Below are positions 48,628 to 57,213 of a stretch of DNA of 64,000 nucleotides, piece after piece. This DNA comes from Palsa-506 sp963709075 (GTDB taxonomy: Bacteria; Actinomycetota; Actinomycetes; Streptosporangiales; Streptosporangiaceae). Made by a program: the position numbers and the translations under genes. Below the pieces are notes generated by a model. It saw nothing but the letters and a program-made list of their open reading frames with translations, searched no databases and was not told where the DNA came from. The stretch lies in assembly GCA_963709075.1 (NCBI GenBank), contig CAVPUY010000012.1, positions 55,777 to 119,776 of the forward strand. Direction: 5' to 3'. Position 1 is the first letter of the stretch. Every line of letters starts with the position of its first letter.

Positions 48628-48816
48628 ATGGCGGAGTACTCCTACCTTGTCCTCTACCTGCCGCGCGGAACGCCGAGGGACGTCGCGCGGCGGATCCTCA
48701 CGGATCACGCCGAGTACGGCGACTGGGAACTGGCCCGGATGCTGCTGAATCCCGACGGCAGCAGAAAGGCTACCCTGCGCCGGCAGATCATCAGGCCAGC
48801 GTGCACACTGCGCTGA
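48628..48816 (+). CDS. DUF5703-like small protein
   Basis: 62 residues from ATG 48628; ATG 48619 is an alternative start. The sequence MAEYSYLVLYLPRGTPRDVA, then RRILTDHAEYGDWELARMLL and NPDGSRKATLRRQIIR, matches the short actinobacterial DUF5703 family (EYxxLxLPRGTxRxxAR..HAEYGxWELAR..PDGSRxxxLRRxIIR). Function unknown. It is divergent from topA, separated by ~260 bases that hold nothing recognisable. Confidence 0.85.
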   Translation: MAEYSYLVLYLPRGTPRDVARRILTDHAEYGDWELARMLLNPDGSRKATLRRQIIRPACTLR

Positions 48817-48848
48817 CCCGGACGGCGGGCCGGCTGAGTTCGCGGTGA

Positions 48849-49280
48849 TCAGTCGCGCCCGCCGCCGGGCATCGCGGCGCCCGTCACGGCCCGGCCCGGC
48901 AGCAGTCCGGTCATCCGGCCCGCGAGGCCAGCTGCGGTGCCGCGTGCCTGGGCAGCACCCGGCGCACCTCGGCCCGTGGCCGGCCGGTCCTGGCCCAGCG
49001 CGGCGGGCTGCGGTGCGCGCCGGCCGCGGCGGCGCGTTCCTGGCGGCTGGCCGGCCGCTGCCGGGCGGACGCCGGCCGCGCTGCGCAGCAGGGCCCGCCG
49101 CCCGGGCAGGGCCCGCCACGGGCGCCGCGGGCTGGCGGCCAGGAGGAAGCATGCCCCGGACAGCAGCGCGCCGAAGGCGAAGCCGTCCAGCCCGTCCGCC
49201 CGGACTGCGGCGGGCATGCCGACGGCAAGGCCAGGCACCAGCGCGGCTCTGCGGGCTGCCCAGATGGCCAGGATGTTCAT
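48849..49280 (-). CDS. Small predicted membrane protein, unknown
   Basis: 143 residues. The start ATG 49280 has a convincing GAGGAG site 6 bases upstream. The N-terminal part has one or two hydrophobic stretches (LVPGLAVGMPAAV and GFAFGALLSGACFLLAAS). The rest is Arg/Pro/Gly-rich and low in complexity, so its reading frame is less sure. No family recognised. It is convergent with the DUF5703-like gene. Confidence 0.5.
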   Translation of the reverse strand: MNILAIWAARRAALVPGLAVGMPAAVRADGLDGFAFGALLSGACFLLAASPRRPWRALPGRRALLRSAAGVRPAAAGQPPGTRRRGRRAPQPAALGQDRPATGRGAPGAAQARGTAAGLAGRMTGLLPGRAVTGAAMPGGGRD

Positions 49281-49618
49281 GATCTGCTCCTCGTCATTAC
49301 CGCGGCGATGTCTCTGTTTATTAACGGGTAGTTACCTGACCAGTGCGCTACGTGCTCGCATATGGGCACCGTGGCCCGCGCGGCGCCATTCGGGCTGACG
49401 TCGCTGCGGGGCCTATCTGGGTGCGGGCTAGCCGGCTATCCGGGCCGGGAGGCCGGCGCCGTATGGCACCGGCTCAATCCTGCGGGGACCGACTCCACAC
49501 CGTGCGTAACAATATCACTACTCATTGTATGCAAGCAGCATTATGCCGAACTATCCTGCGGTCGCCGCTTACGGCCTGGCCGCATGCTCCGCCGCAGCCG
49601 CTGACCTGCGGCGGAGCG
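49281..49618. other. 338-base gap, possible promoter region
   Basis: No gene is recognised. There are two AT-richer patches, around 49312-49338 (TGTTTATTAACGGGTAG) and 49506-49550 (AACAATATCACTACTCATTG), unusual for this genome. The first could promote the small membrane-protein gene. The frame 49343-50260 on the plus strand is antisense to the peptidase gene and was not accepted. Confidence 0.4.
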
Positions 49619-50943
49619 TCAGCAGCTGTCCAGGAAGCGATCAAGCACGCGGACGCCGAAGCGCAGCGCCGCGACCGGTACTCGCTCGTCGATGCCGTGG
49701 AACATGCCGGAGAAGTCCAGCTCGGCCGGAAGCTGCAGCGGGGTGAAGCCGAAGCACCGGATGCCGAGCCGGCTGAAGGATTTCGCGTCCGTGCCGCCGG
49801 ACAGGCAGTACGGCACGATCCGGGCGTCAGCGTCCTCGGCCAGCAGCGCCGCGGTCATGGCGGTGCAGAGGTCGCCGTCGAAGGTGGTCTCCAGCGCGAC
49901 GTCGTGATGGATGAACTCGCGCCTGACGCCGGCCCCGAGCAGCCCGTCGATCTCGGCGAAGAACTCCTCCTCGTGGCCGGGCAGGAACCGGCCGTCCAGG
50001 TCCGCGGCCGCGGTCTGCGGGACGACGTTGACCTTGTAGCCCGCCGACAGCACGGTCGGGTTGACGGTGTTGGTCAGCGTGGCGCCGACCATCCGGGTGA
50101 TCGGGCCGAGCTTGGCGAGTACCTCGTCAGCTGCGTCCGGGGTGAACTCGATGCCGAGCGCCGCGGCGGCTTCGGCCAGGAAGGCAGTGACCGACGGGGT
50201 CAGCCGGACCGGCCAAGCGATGGCGGCCGATCCTGGCGACGGTCTCGGCGATCTCGGTGACCGCGTTGTCCGGCTGCAGCATCGACCCGTGCCCGGCGGT
50301 GCCGCGGGCGGTCAGCCGCATCCAGGCCATGCCCTTCTCGGCGGTCTGGATCGGGTAGATGCGGCGGCCACCGACGGTGGCGCTGAAGCCGCCGACCTCG
50401 CCGATCGCCTCGGTGACCCCCTCGAAGAGGTCCGGGTGGTTGTCCACCAGCCAGCTGGCGCCGTACGTGCCGCCAGCCTCCTCGTCAGCCAGGAATGCGA
50501 GCACCACGTCGCGCGGCGGCCTGCGGCCCTCCCGCAGGCGCTGCCGCACGACCGCGAGGATCATCGCGTCCATGTCTTTCATGTCCACCGCGCCGCGGCC
50601 CCAGATGCAGCTCGTCCTGCAGCTCGCCGGAGAACGGGTGCACCTGCCAGTCGGCGGCGTCCGCCGGGACGACATCGAGGTGCCCGTGAATGAGCAGGGC
50701 AGGCCTGGCCGGGTCGGTGCCGCTGATCCTGGCCACCACGCTGGCCCGGCCGGGATGAGATTCCTTCAGCACGGGGTCGAGCCCGGCATCGGCGAGCAGG
50801 GCCGCGACCCGTTCCGCGGCCTGTCGCTCGCCCGGGCCGGAGTGATCACCGCGGTTCGTCGTGTCGATCCTGATCAGGTCACTGCACAGAGCGGCAACCT
50901 CATCCTGCGCTGTCGCCTCGCCGGAGGCAGGAGTGTCAGTCAC
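49619..50943 (-). CDS. M20/M25/M40 family metallopeptidase, two frameshifts
   Basis: About 441 residues. ATG 50943 opens MTDTPASGEATAQDEVAALC, then DLIRIDTTNRGDHSGPGERQ and LLIHGHLDVVPADAADWQVH (metal His and catalytic Asp). A break at about 50591-50602 leads to GRGAVDMKDMDAMILAVVRQ (bridging Asp) and LAFLADEEAGGTYGASWLVD (catalytic Glu pair). A break at about 50215-50230 leads to the dimerisation domain and RIVPYCLSGGTDAKSFSRLG, FGFTPLQLPAELDFSGMFHG. This is the layout of ArgE/DapE/carboxypeptidase-G2-like zinc peptidases. The specific substrate (dipeptide or N-acyl amino acid) is not determined. Confidence 0.9.
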
Positions 50944-51110
50944 CTGGCCATCGTCGCACCAGGCTGCGATTCAGCTGCGGCGGGGCGGCCCGGGCTGCCG
51001 CCACGCGCCAGACGGCCGGGGTCACTCGTTCACCTTCGCCCGGACCGGCCAGATTTGCTATCGTGAGGCGGCCAGCGAGGCTACAGACTGCTTAGCCGAG
51101 GGCTGGCTAC

Positions 51111-51195
51111 GTCCGGGTGGCGGAATAGGCAGACGCGCTAGCTTGAGGTGCTAGTGCCCCAAAAGGGCATGGGGGTTCAAGTCCCCCCTCGGACA
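51111..51195 (+). tRNA. tRNA-Leu(GAG)
   Basis: 85 bases. Acceptor GTCCGGG pairs with CTCGGAC (51188-51194) with one G-T. Anticodon stem CTAGC/GCTAG encloses TTGAGGT (anticodon GAG, codon CUC). A long variable arm TGCCCCAAAAGGGCA marks a class II tRNA. T arm is GGGGG-TTCAAGT-CCCCC. No CCA is encoded. The 3' end doubles as a probable integration site (see 51174 and 59704). Confidence 0.96.
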
Positions 51196-51196
51196 C
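51174..51196 (+). repeat. Probable attL at the 3' end of tRNA-Leu
   Basis: These 23 bases cover the T arm and acceptor end (GGTTCAAGTCCCC to TCGGACAC). They recur with one substitution at 59704-59726. A looser partial copy (GGTTCAAGTCCCCAGGGACA) sits at 51202-51221, right after the tRNA. tRNA 3' ends are classic integrase targets. Confidence 0.65.
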
Positions 51197-51420
51197 ATAG
51201 GGGTTCAAGTCCCCAGGGACACAGACTCTGGGGACCGTCCACCGGGGATCCGGCCCAAGAGCGCTGCAGATCCTGGCATCGGAGCCACGGTGACTCCGGT
51301 CAGCCATTCCCGACCGCGCACGGTTCGGGCGCGCGCTGGAACCGGCCGCCAGTGGACCAGCTCTCTCCGTCTTGGCTTTGAGGCCCGGCCGGAATGGCGG
51401 GCCCACCAAGATGCCCGTCT

Positions 51421-52065
51421 TCAGCCGGTTGGTTCCCAGCGCAGCCCGTCGTTGTCCTCGCAGATGATTGACTTGCCGTCTCCCGCGATGCCGGTCGTCC
51501 CCTGATCGGAGTCACGGCAGTACTCGCCAGGCTCGTAGCAGGTGTCCTCGTCGCTGAGGGGATAGCAGCCGGCCGGTGAAGACGCAGGCGGCGACGCTGC
51601 GGGTGGCGAAGGGGCAGCGGGCGCAGCCGGCGGGTGGGCCAGCTTCAGGCGCAGCGTCAGTGCCGTCCCAGACCTGATGAAAGTCCCGGGAGCAGGGCTG
51701 ATCCGCACGATGCGCCACCTGTGGGCGGCATTGGCTGAGGCATTCATGATGTTGCGCCCGCTCGGCGCGTAGGCAGCGCCCAAGTTGAAGCACCTAAGGT
51801 CGCTCGCGCTCGCCCGGGCGAGCGTCTGACCGATGGCGCGCCTCGGCACGGGCCGCGGCCATGGCTTCTTGCCGCAGAGATCTGAGGTCCGCGCCGACCT
51901 GTCAGAGGCATGGGTGGCAACCACCTGCTGCGGCGCGCTGGAGGCGGCTGGATGGCTGCCGAAGACTTCTCCCCACGCCCAACTGATCCCACCGATTACC
52001 AGGAACACAATGAACACCAGACATCCGCATCCCTGGGCCGTGCTACCGCTCTTGCGCTGGGCCAT
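51421..52065 (-). CDS. Membrane-anchored secreted protein with PASTA-like and Cys-rich C-terminal modules
   Basis: 214 residues from ATG 52065 (MAQRKSGSTAQGCGCLVFIV). One N-terminal span (GCLVFIVFLVIGGISWAWG) is followed by a possible PASTA-like segment, WRIVRISPAPGTFIRSGTAL, and a Pro/Ala/Ser linker. A Cys-rich end follows: CYPLSDEDTCYEPGEYCRDS and GIAGDGKSIICEDNDGLRW. That ending is familiar from exported actinobacterial proteins of unknown function. The protein probably faces outward. The longer frame to 52161 adds a non-conserved basic leader. It lies just inside the putative tRNA-Leu island. Confidence 0.65.
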   Translation of the reverse strand: MAQRKSGSTAQGCGCLVFIVFLVIGGISWAWGEVFGSHPAASSAPQQVVATHASDRSARTSDLCGKKPWPRPVPRRAIGQTLARASASDLRCFNLGAAYAPSGRNIMNASANAAHRWRIVRISPAPGTFIRSGTALTLRLKLAHPPAAPAAPSPPAASPPASSPAGCYPLSDEDTCYEPGEYCRDSDQGTTGIAGDGKSIICEDNDGLRWEPTG

Positions 52066-52434
52066 GGGGATTCGACGTCTGGGCAGCCTGAATGGTTGGC
52101 AGCCTGTGATCACTGCGAATTCAGCCGGCTGCCGCTGGCATCTGCCCGGGCCGCCCGCCAACTGCCGGACCTTGAGCCAGCTAGCACCTAGCAGCTGACT
52201 GCGCTGGTGAAGACCCGGCTGAGGCGGATGCAGTACCGGCCCGGCCTCCTCGACGGCTTGCTTAATATCCCCAGGGGGTCAGCGGCACCTCCCCGAAGAT
52301 GCCTCTGACCAGTCTCGGACTTACGCGCCGTGCCTAGCAGCGGCAGTAAGAAGCAACCCTCCTCCGAGGCCGTTTGCATGGCCACGGTAGCGAGCACAAA
52401 GGAGATCTTGTGGTGAGAGCTCTTCTAACGATCT
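52066..52434. other. 369-base gap holding a 63-bp repeat copy
   Basis: No intact gene. It contains direct repeat copy 1 (52336-52398). An IS630 transposase remnant begins immediately beyond, so this looks like a mosaic of mobile-element debris. Confidence 0.5.
52336..52398. repeat. 63-bp direct repeat, copy 1
   Basis: Runs from AGCAGCGGCAGTAAGAAGCA to CGGTAGCGAGCACA. It matches 57067-57129 with four substitutions. The two copies flank the IS630 fragment, the PadR gene and both ABC-exporter genes. Confidence 0.88.
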
Positions 52435-52557
52435 TCAATAGCTGGTGAGGTTGGCCAGCGATCGTTTCAGGTTCGGCCAGACCGCTCCGGCTGGGTTCAG
52501 CTCGGAGGCATACGGCGGGAGCTGGCAGGCCGTCAGCTGTGAGCGCGCGGCGATCAG
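52435..52557 (-). pseudogene. IS630-type transposase, C-terminal fragment
   Basis: On the minus strand about 40 codons read QLTACQLPPYASELNPAGAV, WPNLKRSLANLTSY, then stop at 52435-52437. This is the end of an IS630/Tc1-like DDE transposase (QLPPYAPxLNPxExxWxxLKR..LANL). The catalytic Glu after LNP is Gly here. The reading frame opens at the TAG that also ends the PadR gene, so only a fragment survives. It shows past transposition at this spot. Confidence 0.75.
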
Positions 52558-53155
52558 CTAGCCCGCTGCTCTTTGTGGTGGGGTCATGCCCCCCGTTGAC
52601 TTCTCGCTGGCGGGGTCGGCGGAGCCGGTGGTGAGAGTTTTCTCGGCGGTGTCGACGACGCCGAGGTCGGCGCGGATGTGCAGTTCGGCCGCGGTGATGA
52701 GCAGCGACTCGACGGCATCGGTGGTGGTGGTGGTGGTGGTGGTGCTGCGCGCGTCGGCCAGGGCGTGCAGTTGCCGCAGCAGGTGTGTGCGCTGCCGGCT
52801 GAGCACGGCGGGCAGCGTCGCCGGGTCACCGGAGCGGACGGCGGCCATGATTTTGAGGAAGAAGTCGTCGCGGTAGCCGCGGGCGGGGATGGCTGGCTCG
52901 TTGAGCCAGCGGTCGAGTTCGGCGCAGGCAGGCCGGGGTCAGGCGGTGGATGACGCGGTCGGGCTTGACCTGCTGCGGCTGGCGCTGGGAGTCGATCAGG
53001 CCGTCGCGGGAGAGCCGGTCGAGGATCTGGTAGAGGTGGCCGATGTTCAGCCCGCCCCACTGGTCGCCGACGGCCTGATCGAAGCTGGTTTTCAGCTCGT
53101 AGCCGTGGGCGGGCTTGGCCGACAGCAGGGCCAGTACCGCGTGCTGGAGGGGCAT
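52558..53155 (-). CDS. PadR family transcriptional regulator, frameshifted
   Basis: About 199 residues. ATG 53155: MPLQHAVLALLSAKPAHGYE, LKTSFDQAVGDQWGGLNIGH, LYQILDRLSRDGLI is a textbook PadR winged helix. The frame breaks at about 52926-52938 in a C-rich run and resumes AELDRWLNEPAIPARGYRDD, FFLKIMAAV. The rest is the dimerising helical domain (TLPAVLSRQRTHLLRQLHAL). It is interrupted by an eight-Thr run coded by (GGT)8 on the plus strand. The gene is divergent from the ABC permease, with two inverted-repeat operators between, so it very likely represses that exporter until an inducer binds. Confidence 0.9.
52720..52743. repeat. (GGT)8 microsatellite in the PadR gene
   Basis: Eight perfect GGT triplets, read as ACC (Thr) codons on the minus strand. 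They lie in the helical C-terminal domain of PadR. Slippage would change the number of Thr residues without breaking the frame. Confidence 0.9.
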
Positions 53156-53160
53156 GCGCC

Positions 53161-53215
53161 TTACCTTGCCGCTAGGTAACGATGTGACGTTGATTCTTGC
53201 CTAGTCGCTAGGTAA
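53161..53215. promoter_or_regulatory. Twin PadR operator candidates
   Basis: Site 1, 53161-53179, is TTACCT-7-AGGTAA, a perfect inverted repeat. Site 2, 53197-53215 (TTGCCTAGTCGCTAGGTAA), shares the right half CGCTAGGTAA exactly and has an imperfect left arm. Their centres are 36 bases apart, in the ~130 bases between the PadR start (53155) and the permease start (53288). This is where a PadR dimer controlling both genes would bind. Confidence 0.7.
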
Positions 53216-53287
53216 GGAGTGAGCATAGTCCCAGTCCCTGGTGAGCGCCAGCCCCCGGGAAGGCACGAGCACGTGAGGGATGTGGTG

Positions 53288-55999
53288 ATGGGCAGGCTCG
53301 CCTGGTCGCAGGTGCGGTTCCGCCCTGCCCGCACGCTGGCGCTGGTTATCGGGGTGCTGGTGGCGGCGGCCGCGTTCACCGTGCTCACCGCGGCGTCGCG
53401 GACCGCGCAGCTGCGCACGACCGGCACGGTGTCGGCGAACTTCGCGCCCGCCTACGACATCCTGGTCCGGCCGAAGGGAGCCAGGACCGCGCAGGAGAAC
53501 CAGACCGGCACGGTGCAGCCGGACTTCCTGTCGGGCATCTACGGCGGGATCACGATGGCGCAATACCACCAGATCCAGCAGATCCCGGGGGTCCAGGTCG
53601 CCGCGCCGATAGCGATGGTCGGCTACGCGCAGCTCGAGGCCGCCGTGTGGGAGCCGGTGCCCGCCGCCACGCTGGCCGGGTCCCGCCGCCAGCTGTTCCG
53701 GATCTCCACCACCTGGGTCAGCGACAACGGCGCCAGCCGCGTCACGCAGCCGCCGTCCTACCTGTACGTGACGCCGGGACGAGTCACGGGGAACCTGAGG
53801 GGCAGACCCAGCACCGACGGCACCGGCCGGGGATGCGTGCTGGGGGACGGCAGCCCCCTGCCACCGGGAACGTACCCGTTCGGCACGGCCGCGCAGTCCT
53901 ACGCATCGTGCTGGTCCCGGGTGAACCACGACGGCCTACCGCCGTCGCCGGGCGCGGGAAACGGCGGCACCGAGGCTGGCTACTGGATCAACTGGAATAT
54001 CCCGGTGCTGATCGCGGCTATCGACCCGGCCGCCGAGGCGGAACTGGACGGGCTGAACAAGGCGCTCGTCTCCGGCAGGTACCTGACGGAGAACGAGAGC
54101 GGCCGCGGCCCGATATTGCCGGTCCTGGCCTCCTCCGCCAGTGGCATGAGCGAGTACGCGCAGACCACCTTGCAGCAGTTGGCGGCACCGTCTGTGATGC
54201 CTGACATGAACGCCGGCTGGGCGATCGCGCAGGCCTCGGCCCCCGGCCGCACGGTGGCCACCGTGCACACCACCGCCCAGCAGGCCTACAGCGCCGTGCT
54301 CAAGGGGCTCGGGCCGACCGAGACACTACAGGGCACCTACACTGGCACTCCCGTCGCCGGCTACTGGTCGGTCGGCCCGGTGGACTACCGGCGCACCAGG
54401 TCCGGGGCGCTGGTACCGCGTCAGGTGGTCAACCGCCCGTCGGTCTGGGCCACCGGCAACAGCGTGGCTCCGGTTGCCATGGACGACGAGGACAGCCAGT
54501 ACCGGACGGTGACCTCGCACGCGAAGGCGAGCGCGCCGACCACGCAGTTTGCCGTGATCAACGTCGCCGGCGTGTTTGACCCGGCCAGGATCAGGTCGTT
54601 TTCCCCGTTGTCGCGGGTGCCGCTCGGCGATTACCAGCCGGTGGCGGCGGCGCCGGCGACCGCGGCCAGCCGCCGGGCGCTGCACGGGAGTGACCTGCTG
54701 CCCAGCCAGAACCTGGGCGGCCTGGTCAGCCAGCCGGTGAACCTGATCACCACCTTGTCGGCGCTGCCGATGCTGGAGAACAGCCTGGTCTACCGCGGCG
54801 TGCCGGCCGCTGACCCGATCAGCGTGATCCGGGTCAAGGCCGCGGGCGTCACCGGGCCGGGTGCGCTGTCGCGTGAGCGGATCAACGCGGTCGCGCAGCA
54901 GATCGCCCAGCGCACCGGCCTGGACGTAGACGTCGTGGCCGGCTCCTCGCCGTCGCCGGTGACCATCGACCTGCCCGCGGGCAGGTTCGGGCAGCCGCCG
55001 CTGACCCTGTCCGAGAACTGGGTGAAAAAGGGCGTGGCGGTGGCGATCCTGAACGCGGTGGACAAGACGAGCGTGGTGCTGTTCACCCTGATCCTGGTGG
55101 TGTGCGTGCTGTTCGTCGGCAACGCCGCCACCGCCGCGGTGCGCAGCCGGCGGCGCGAGCTGGGGGTGCTCGCCGCAGTCGGCTGGCGCCGGTCGCGGCT
55201 GTTCGCCACCGCGCTGGGCGAGCTGGCCGGGATCGGGCTCGCCGCCGGGTTGCTGGCCGCAGCCATCGCGGTACCAATCTCTGCCGCCCTCGGCCTGGAC
55301 GTCTCACCCACGCGGGCCCTGCTGGCAGTGCCCGTCGCGATGGCGGTGGCCGGCGTGGCCGGCCTGGTGCCGGCCTGGCTGGCTGCCCGGGCCGACCCGG
55401 TCAGCTCGGTCCGGCCGCCGGTACTCGCGGCCGGCCGCTTGCACCAGCCCCGCGGCATCACCTCACTCGCCGCGCTTAACGTGGCCCGCACCCCCGGCCG
55501 CAGCCTGATCGGGGTGGCCAGCCTGGCCGTCGGCATCGCCGCGCTGACGATGCTGGCCGCGGTCACCGTCGCCTTCCGCGGCGTGGTCGTCGGATCGCTG
55601 CTCGGCAACGCCGTCGCCGTGCAGGTCAGGGGCGTCGATTACATCGCGGCCGGGGCAACCGTCGCACTCGGCGTGCTAGCCGTCGCCGACGTGGTGTTCC
55701 TGAACATCCGAGAGCGGGCGGCTGAGCTGGCCACCATGCGCAGCTTCGGCTGGCACGACACCACGCTGGCCCGGCTGGTAATCACCGAGGGCACGATCAT
55801 CGGGGTGGTCGGCTCGCTGGCCGGCGCCGGGCTCGGGCTCGGGGCCGCGGCCTGGTTTACCGGGCAGCTGCCCGCCCGGCTGCTGGCCATCGCGGCCGCC
55901 GCCGTCGCGGCCGGGATCCTCATCACCGCCGCGGCCACGCTGCTGCCCGCCGCGCTACTGCGCCGCCTGCCCACCGCCCACCTGCTCGCCGAGGAGTAA
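53288..55999 (+). CDS. ABC transporter permease, FtsX/MacB-type
   Basis: 903 residues from ATG 53288, behind GAGGG (MGRLAWSQVRFRPARTLALV). The first span, LALVIGVLVAAAAFTVLTAA, is followed by a ~550-residue extracytoplasmic domain. A first FtsX unit follows (VVLFTLILVVCVLFVGNAAT, LGVLAAVGWRRSRLFATALG, three more spans), then a second (GVASLAVGIAALTMLAAVTV, ELATMRSFGWHDTTLARLVI, AAWFTGQLPARLLAIAAAAV). The MxxFGW/GVLAAVGWRR motifs are coupling helices that contact the ATPase. MacB-like pumps move substrates across the envelope by mechanotransmission. It is probably an antibiotic or peptide exporter under PadR control. The ATPase gene follows after 5 bases. Confidence 0.9.
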   Translation: MGRLAWSQVRFRPARTLALVIGVLVAAAAFTVLTAASRTAQLRTTGTVSANFAPAYDILVRPKGARTAQENQTGTVQPDFLSGIYGGITMAQYHQIQQIPGVQVAAPIAMVGYAQLEAAVWEPVPAATLAGSRRQLFRISTTWVSDNGASRVTQPPSYLYVTPGRVTGNLRGRPSTDGTGRGCVLGDGSPLPPGTYPFGTAAQSYASCWSRVNHDGLPPSPGAGNGGTEAGYWINWNIPVLIAAIDPAAEAELDGLNKALVSGRYLTENESGRGPILPVLASSASGMSEYAQTTLQQLAAPSVMPDMNAGWAIAQASAPGRTVATVHTTAQQAYSAVLKGLGPTETLQGTYTGTPVAGYWSVGPVDYRRTRSGALVPRQVVNRPSVWATGNSVAPVAMDDEDSQYRTVTSHAKASAPTTQFAVINVAGVFDPARIRSFSPLSRVPLGDYQPVAAAPATAASRRALHGSDLLPSQNLGGLVSQPVNLITTLSALPMLENSLVYRGVPAADPISVIRVKAAGVTGPGALSRERINAVAQQIAQRTGLDVDVVAGSSPSPVTIDLPAGRFGQPPLTLSENWVKKGVAVAILNAVDKTSVVLFTLILVVCVLFVGNAATAAVRSRRRELGVLAAVGWRRSRLFATALGELAGIGLAAGLLAAAIAVPISAALGLDVSPTRALLAVPVAMAVAGVAGLVPAWLAARADPVSSVRPPVLAAGRLHQPRGITSLAALNVARTPGRSLIGVASLAVGIAALTMLAAVTVAFRGVVVGSLLGNAVAVQVRGVDYIAAGATVALGVLAVADVVFLNIRERAAELATMRSFGWHDTTLARLVITEGTIIGVVGSLAGAGLGLGAAAWFTGQLPARLLAIAAAAVAAGILITAAATLLPAALLRRLPTAHLLAEE

Positions 56000-56004
56000 C
56001 CAAC

Positions 56005-56757
56005 ATGACCGCCACCAGCCCCGCCAGCGGCACGCTTGAGCTGCGCAGCGTGTGCAAACGCTACGGCACCGGCACCGGCGGGCAGGTCACCGCCGCCAAC
56101 GATGTCACGTTCACCATCGAGGCGGGCGCGTTCGTCGCGCTGACCGGCGCCTCAGGCTCGGGCAAGTCCACGTTGCTGCACATGATCGGCGCGATCGAAC
56201 GGCCCGACTCGGGCACCATCATCAGGAACGGCACCGAGGTCACCGCGCTGCGCGGCGCCGCCCTGGCCGACTACCGGCGCACCGTCGGCTTCGTGTTCCA
56301 GCGCTACAATCTGCTGCACGGCCTGACAGTCCTGGACAACGTGATCGCGCCGGTCCTGCCGTATCGCACCGGCTGGGACAAACGCCAGCGGGCCCGGGAT
56401 CTGCTGACAGCCGTCGGCCTGGCCGGACGGGAACGCTCCCTGCCCTCCCGGATGTCCGGCGGCGAGCAGCAGCGCATCGCCATCGCCCGCGCCCTGATCA
56501 ACACCCCCGCGCTGCTGCTGGCCGACGAGCCCACCGGCAACCTCGACTCCGCCAACGCCGCCGGCATCCTCGACCTGCTCGCCCGGCTGCGCGTCGAGCA
56601 CCACATCACGATCCTGCTCGCCTCCCACGACCCGCAGATCGCCGCCCGAGCCGAACGGCTGATCCGGCTCCGCGACGGCGCCGTCGTCGACGACATCCAG
56701 CTCACCGCAGACCGCCCGGTGGAAGACCTCATCCGGCGCATCAGCCAGCTCGGCTGA
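56005..56757 (+). CDS. ABC transporter ATPase, MacB/LolD-type
   Basis: 250 residues, intact. Walker A is ALTGASGSGKSTLLHMIGAI, Q-loop VGFVFQRYNLLHGLTVLDNV, signature LPSRMSGGEQQRIAIARALI, Walker B LLLADEPTGNLDSANAAGIL, and switch His ILLASHDPQIAARAERLIRL. It supplies ATP hydrolysis for the adjacent FtsX-type permease, with which it is cotranscribed. No efflux partner such as MacA or TolC is present, as expected for a Gram-positive exporter. Confidence 0.95.
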   Translation: MTATSPASGTLELRSVCKRYGTGTGGQVTAANDVTFTIEAGAFVALTGASGSGKSTLLHMIGAIERPDSGTIIRNGTEVTALRGAALADYRRTVGFVFQRYNLLHGLTVLDNVIAPVLPYRTGWDKRQRARDLLTAVGLAGRERSLPSRMSGGEQQRIAIARALINTPALLLADEPTGNLDSANAAGILDLLARLRVEHHITILLASHDPQIAARAERLIRLRDGAVVDDIQLTADRPVEDLIRRISQLG

Positions 56758-57213
56758 CCAAAGCACCGGCCGGCAACCTGGTGACCGGCGGACGCCGGCG
56801 ACCAGGACCGCGGGTGCGACGGCCAGAGCGAAGCAGGCTCCAGGGACCGCAAAGTCGCCTGGCGCGGCACAACCTATTTCGCTGAGATCACCTCATTGGA
56901 TGACTTCTCCTTTTCTTTGGTCGTGAGCGCGACGATTAGTGCGGGGAATCTGGAAGCACCTCGGCAACGAGTGACGGGAACTATCGCCGACCCGGCTCGG
57001 CTGGGTACAGCGAGGTTGTCACCATCAGCTCAAGATTGCCGTCGCCCACCAACGCGAAGCCGCGGTAGCAGCGGCAGTGAGAAGCAACCCTCATACGAAG
57101 CCGTTTGCATGGCCACGGTAGCGAGCACATACCGCTGATTTAGTACGCGTCAAGGCTGGGCCGACCCGCAGTAATTTCCGTTCGCAGAAAGGCCAGTTCT
57201 GCACCCGTAACGG
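56758..57213. other. 456-base gap with 63-bp repeat copy 2
   Basis: No gene is recognised. Weak frames such as 56896-57138 end inside the repeat (57067-57129) and encode no known fold. The block is probably debris from the event that duplicated or inserted the exporter module. Confidence 0.5.
57067..57129. repeat. 63-bp direct repeat, copy 2
   Basis: Same orientation as 52336-52398 and 59 of 63 bases identical by eye. The last 27 bases (CCGTTTGCATGGCCACGGTA and on) are identical. It marks the right side of the PadR-ABC module. Confidence 0.88.

Noticed and set aside
51107..51409. Minus-strand frame containing DLNPYVSEGGLEPPCPFG
   Set aside because: This is the well-known reverse translation of a tRNA-Leu gene, not a protein.
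56896..57138. 80-codon frame after the ABC ATPase
   Set aside because: Low-complexity Ser/Arg/Pro content, and the end lies inside a 63-bp repeat. No family or ribosome site.
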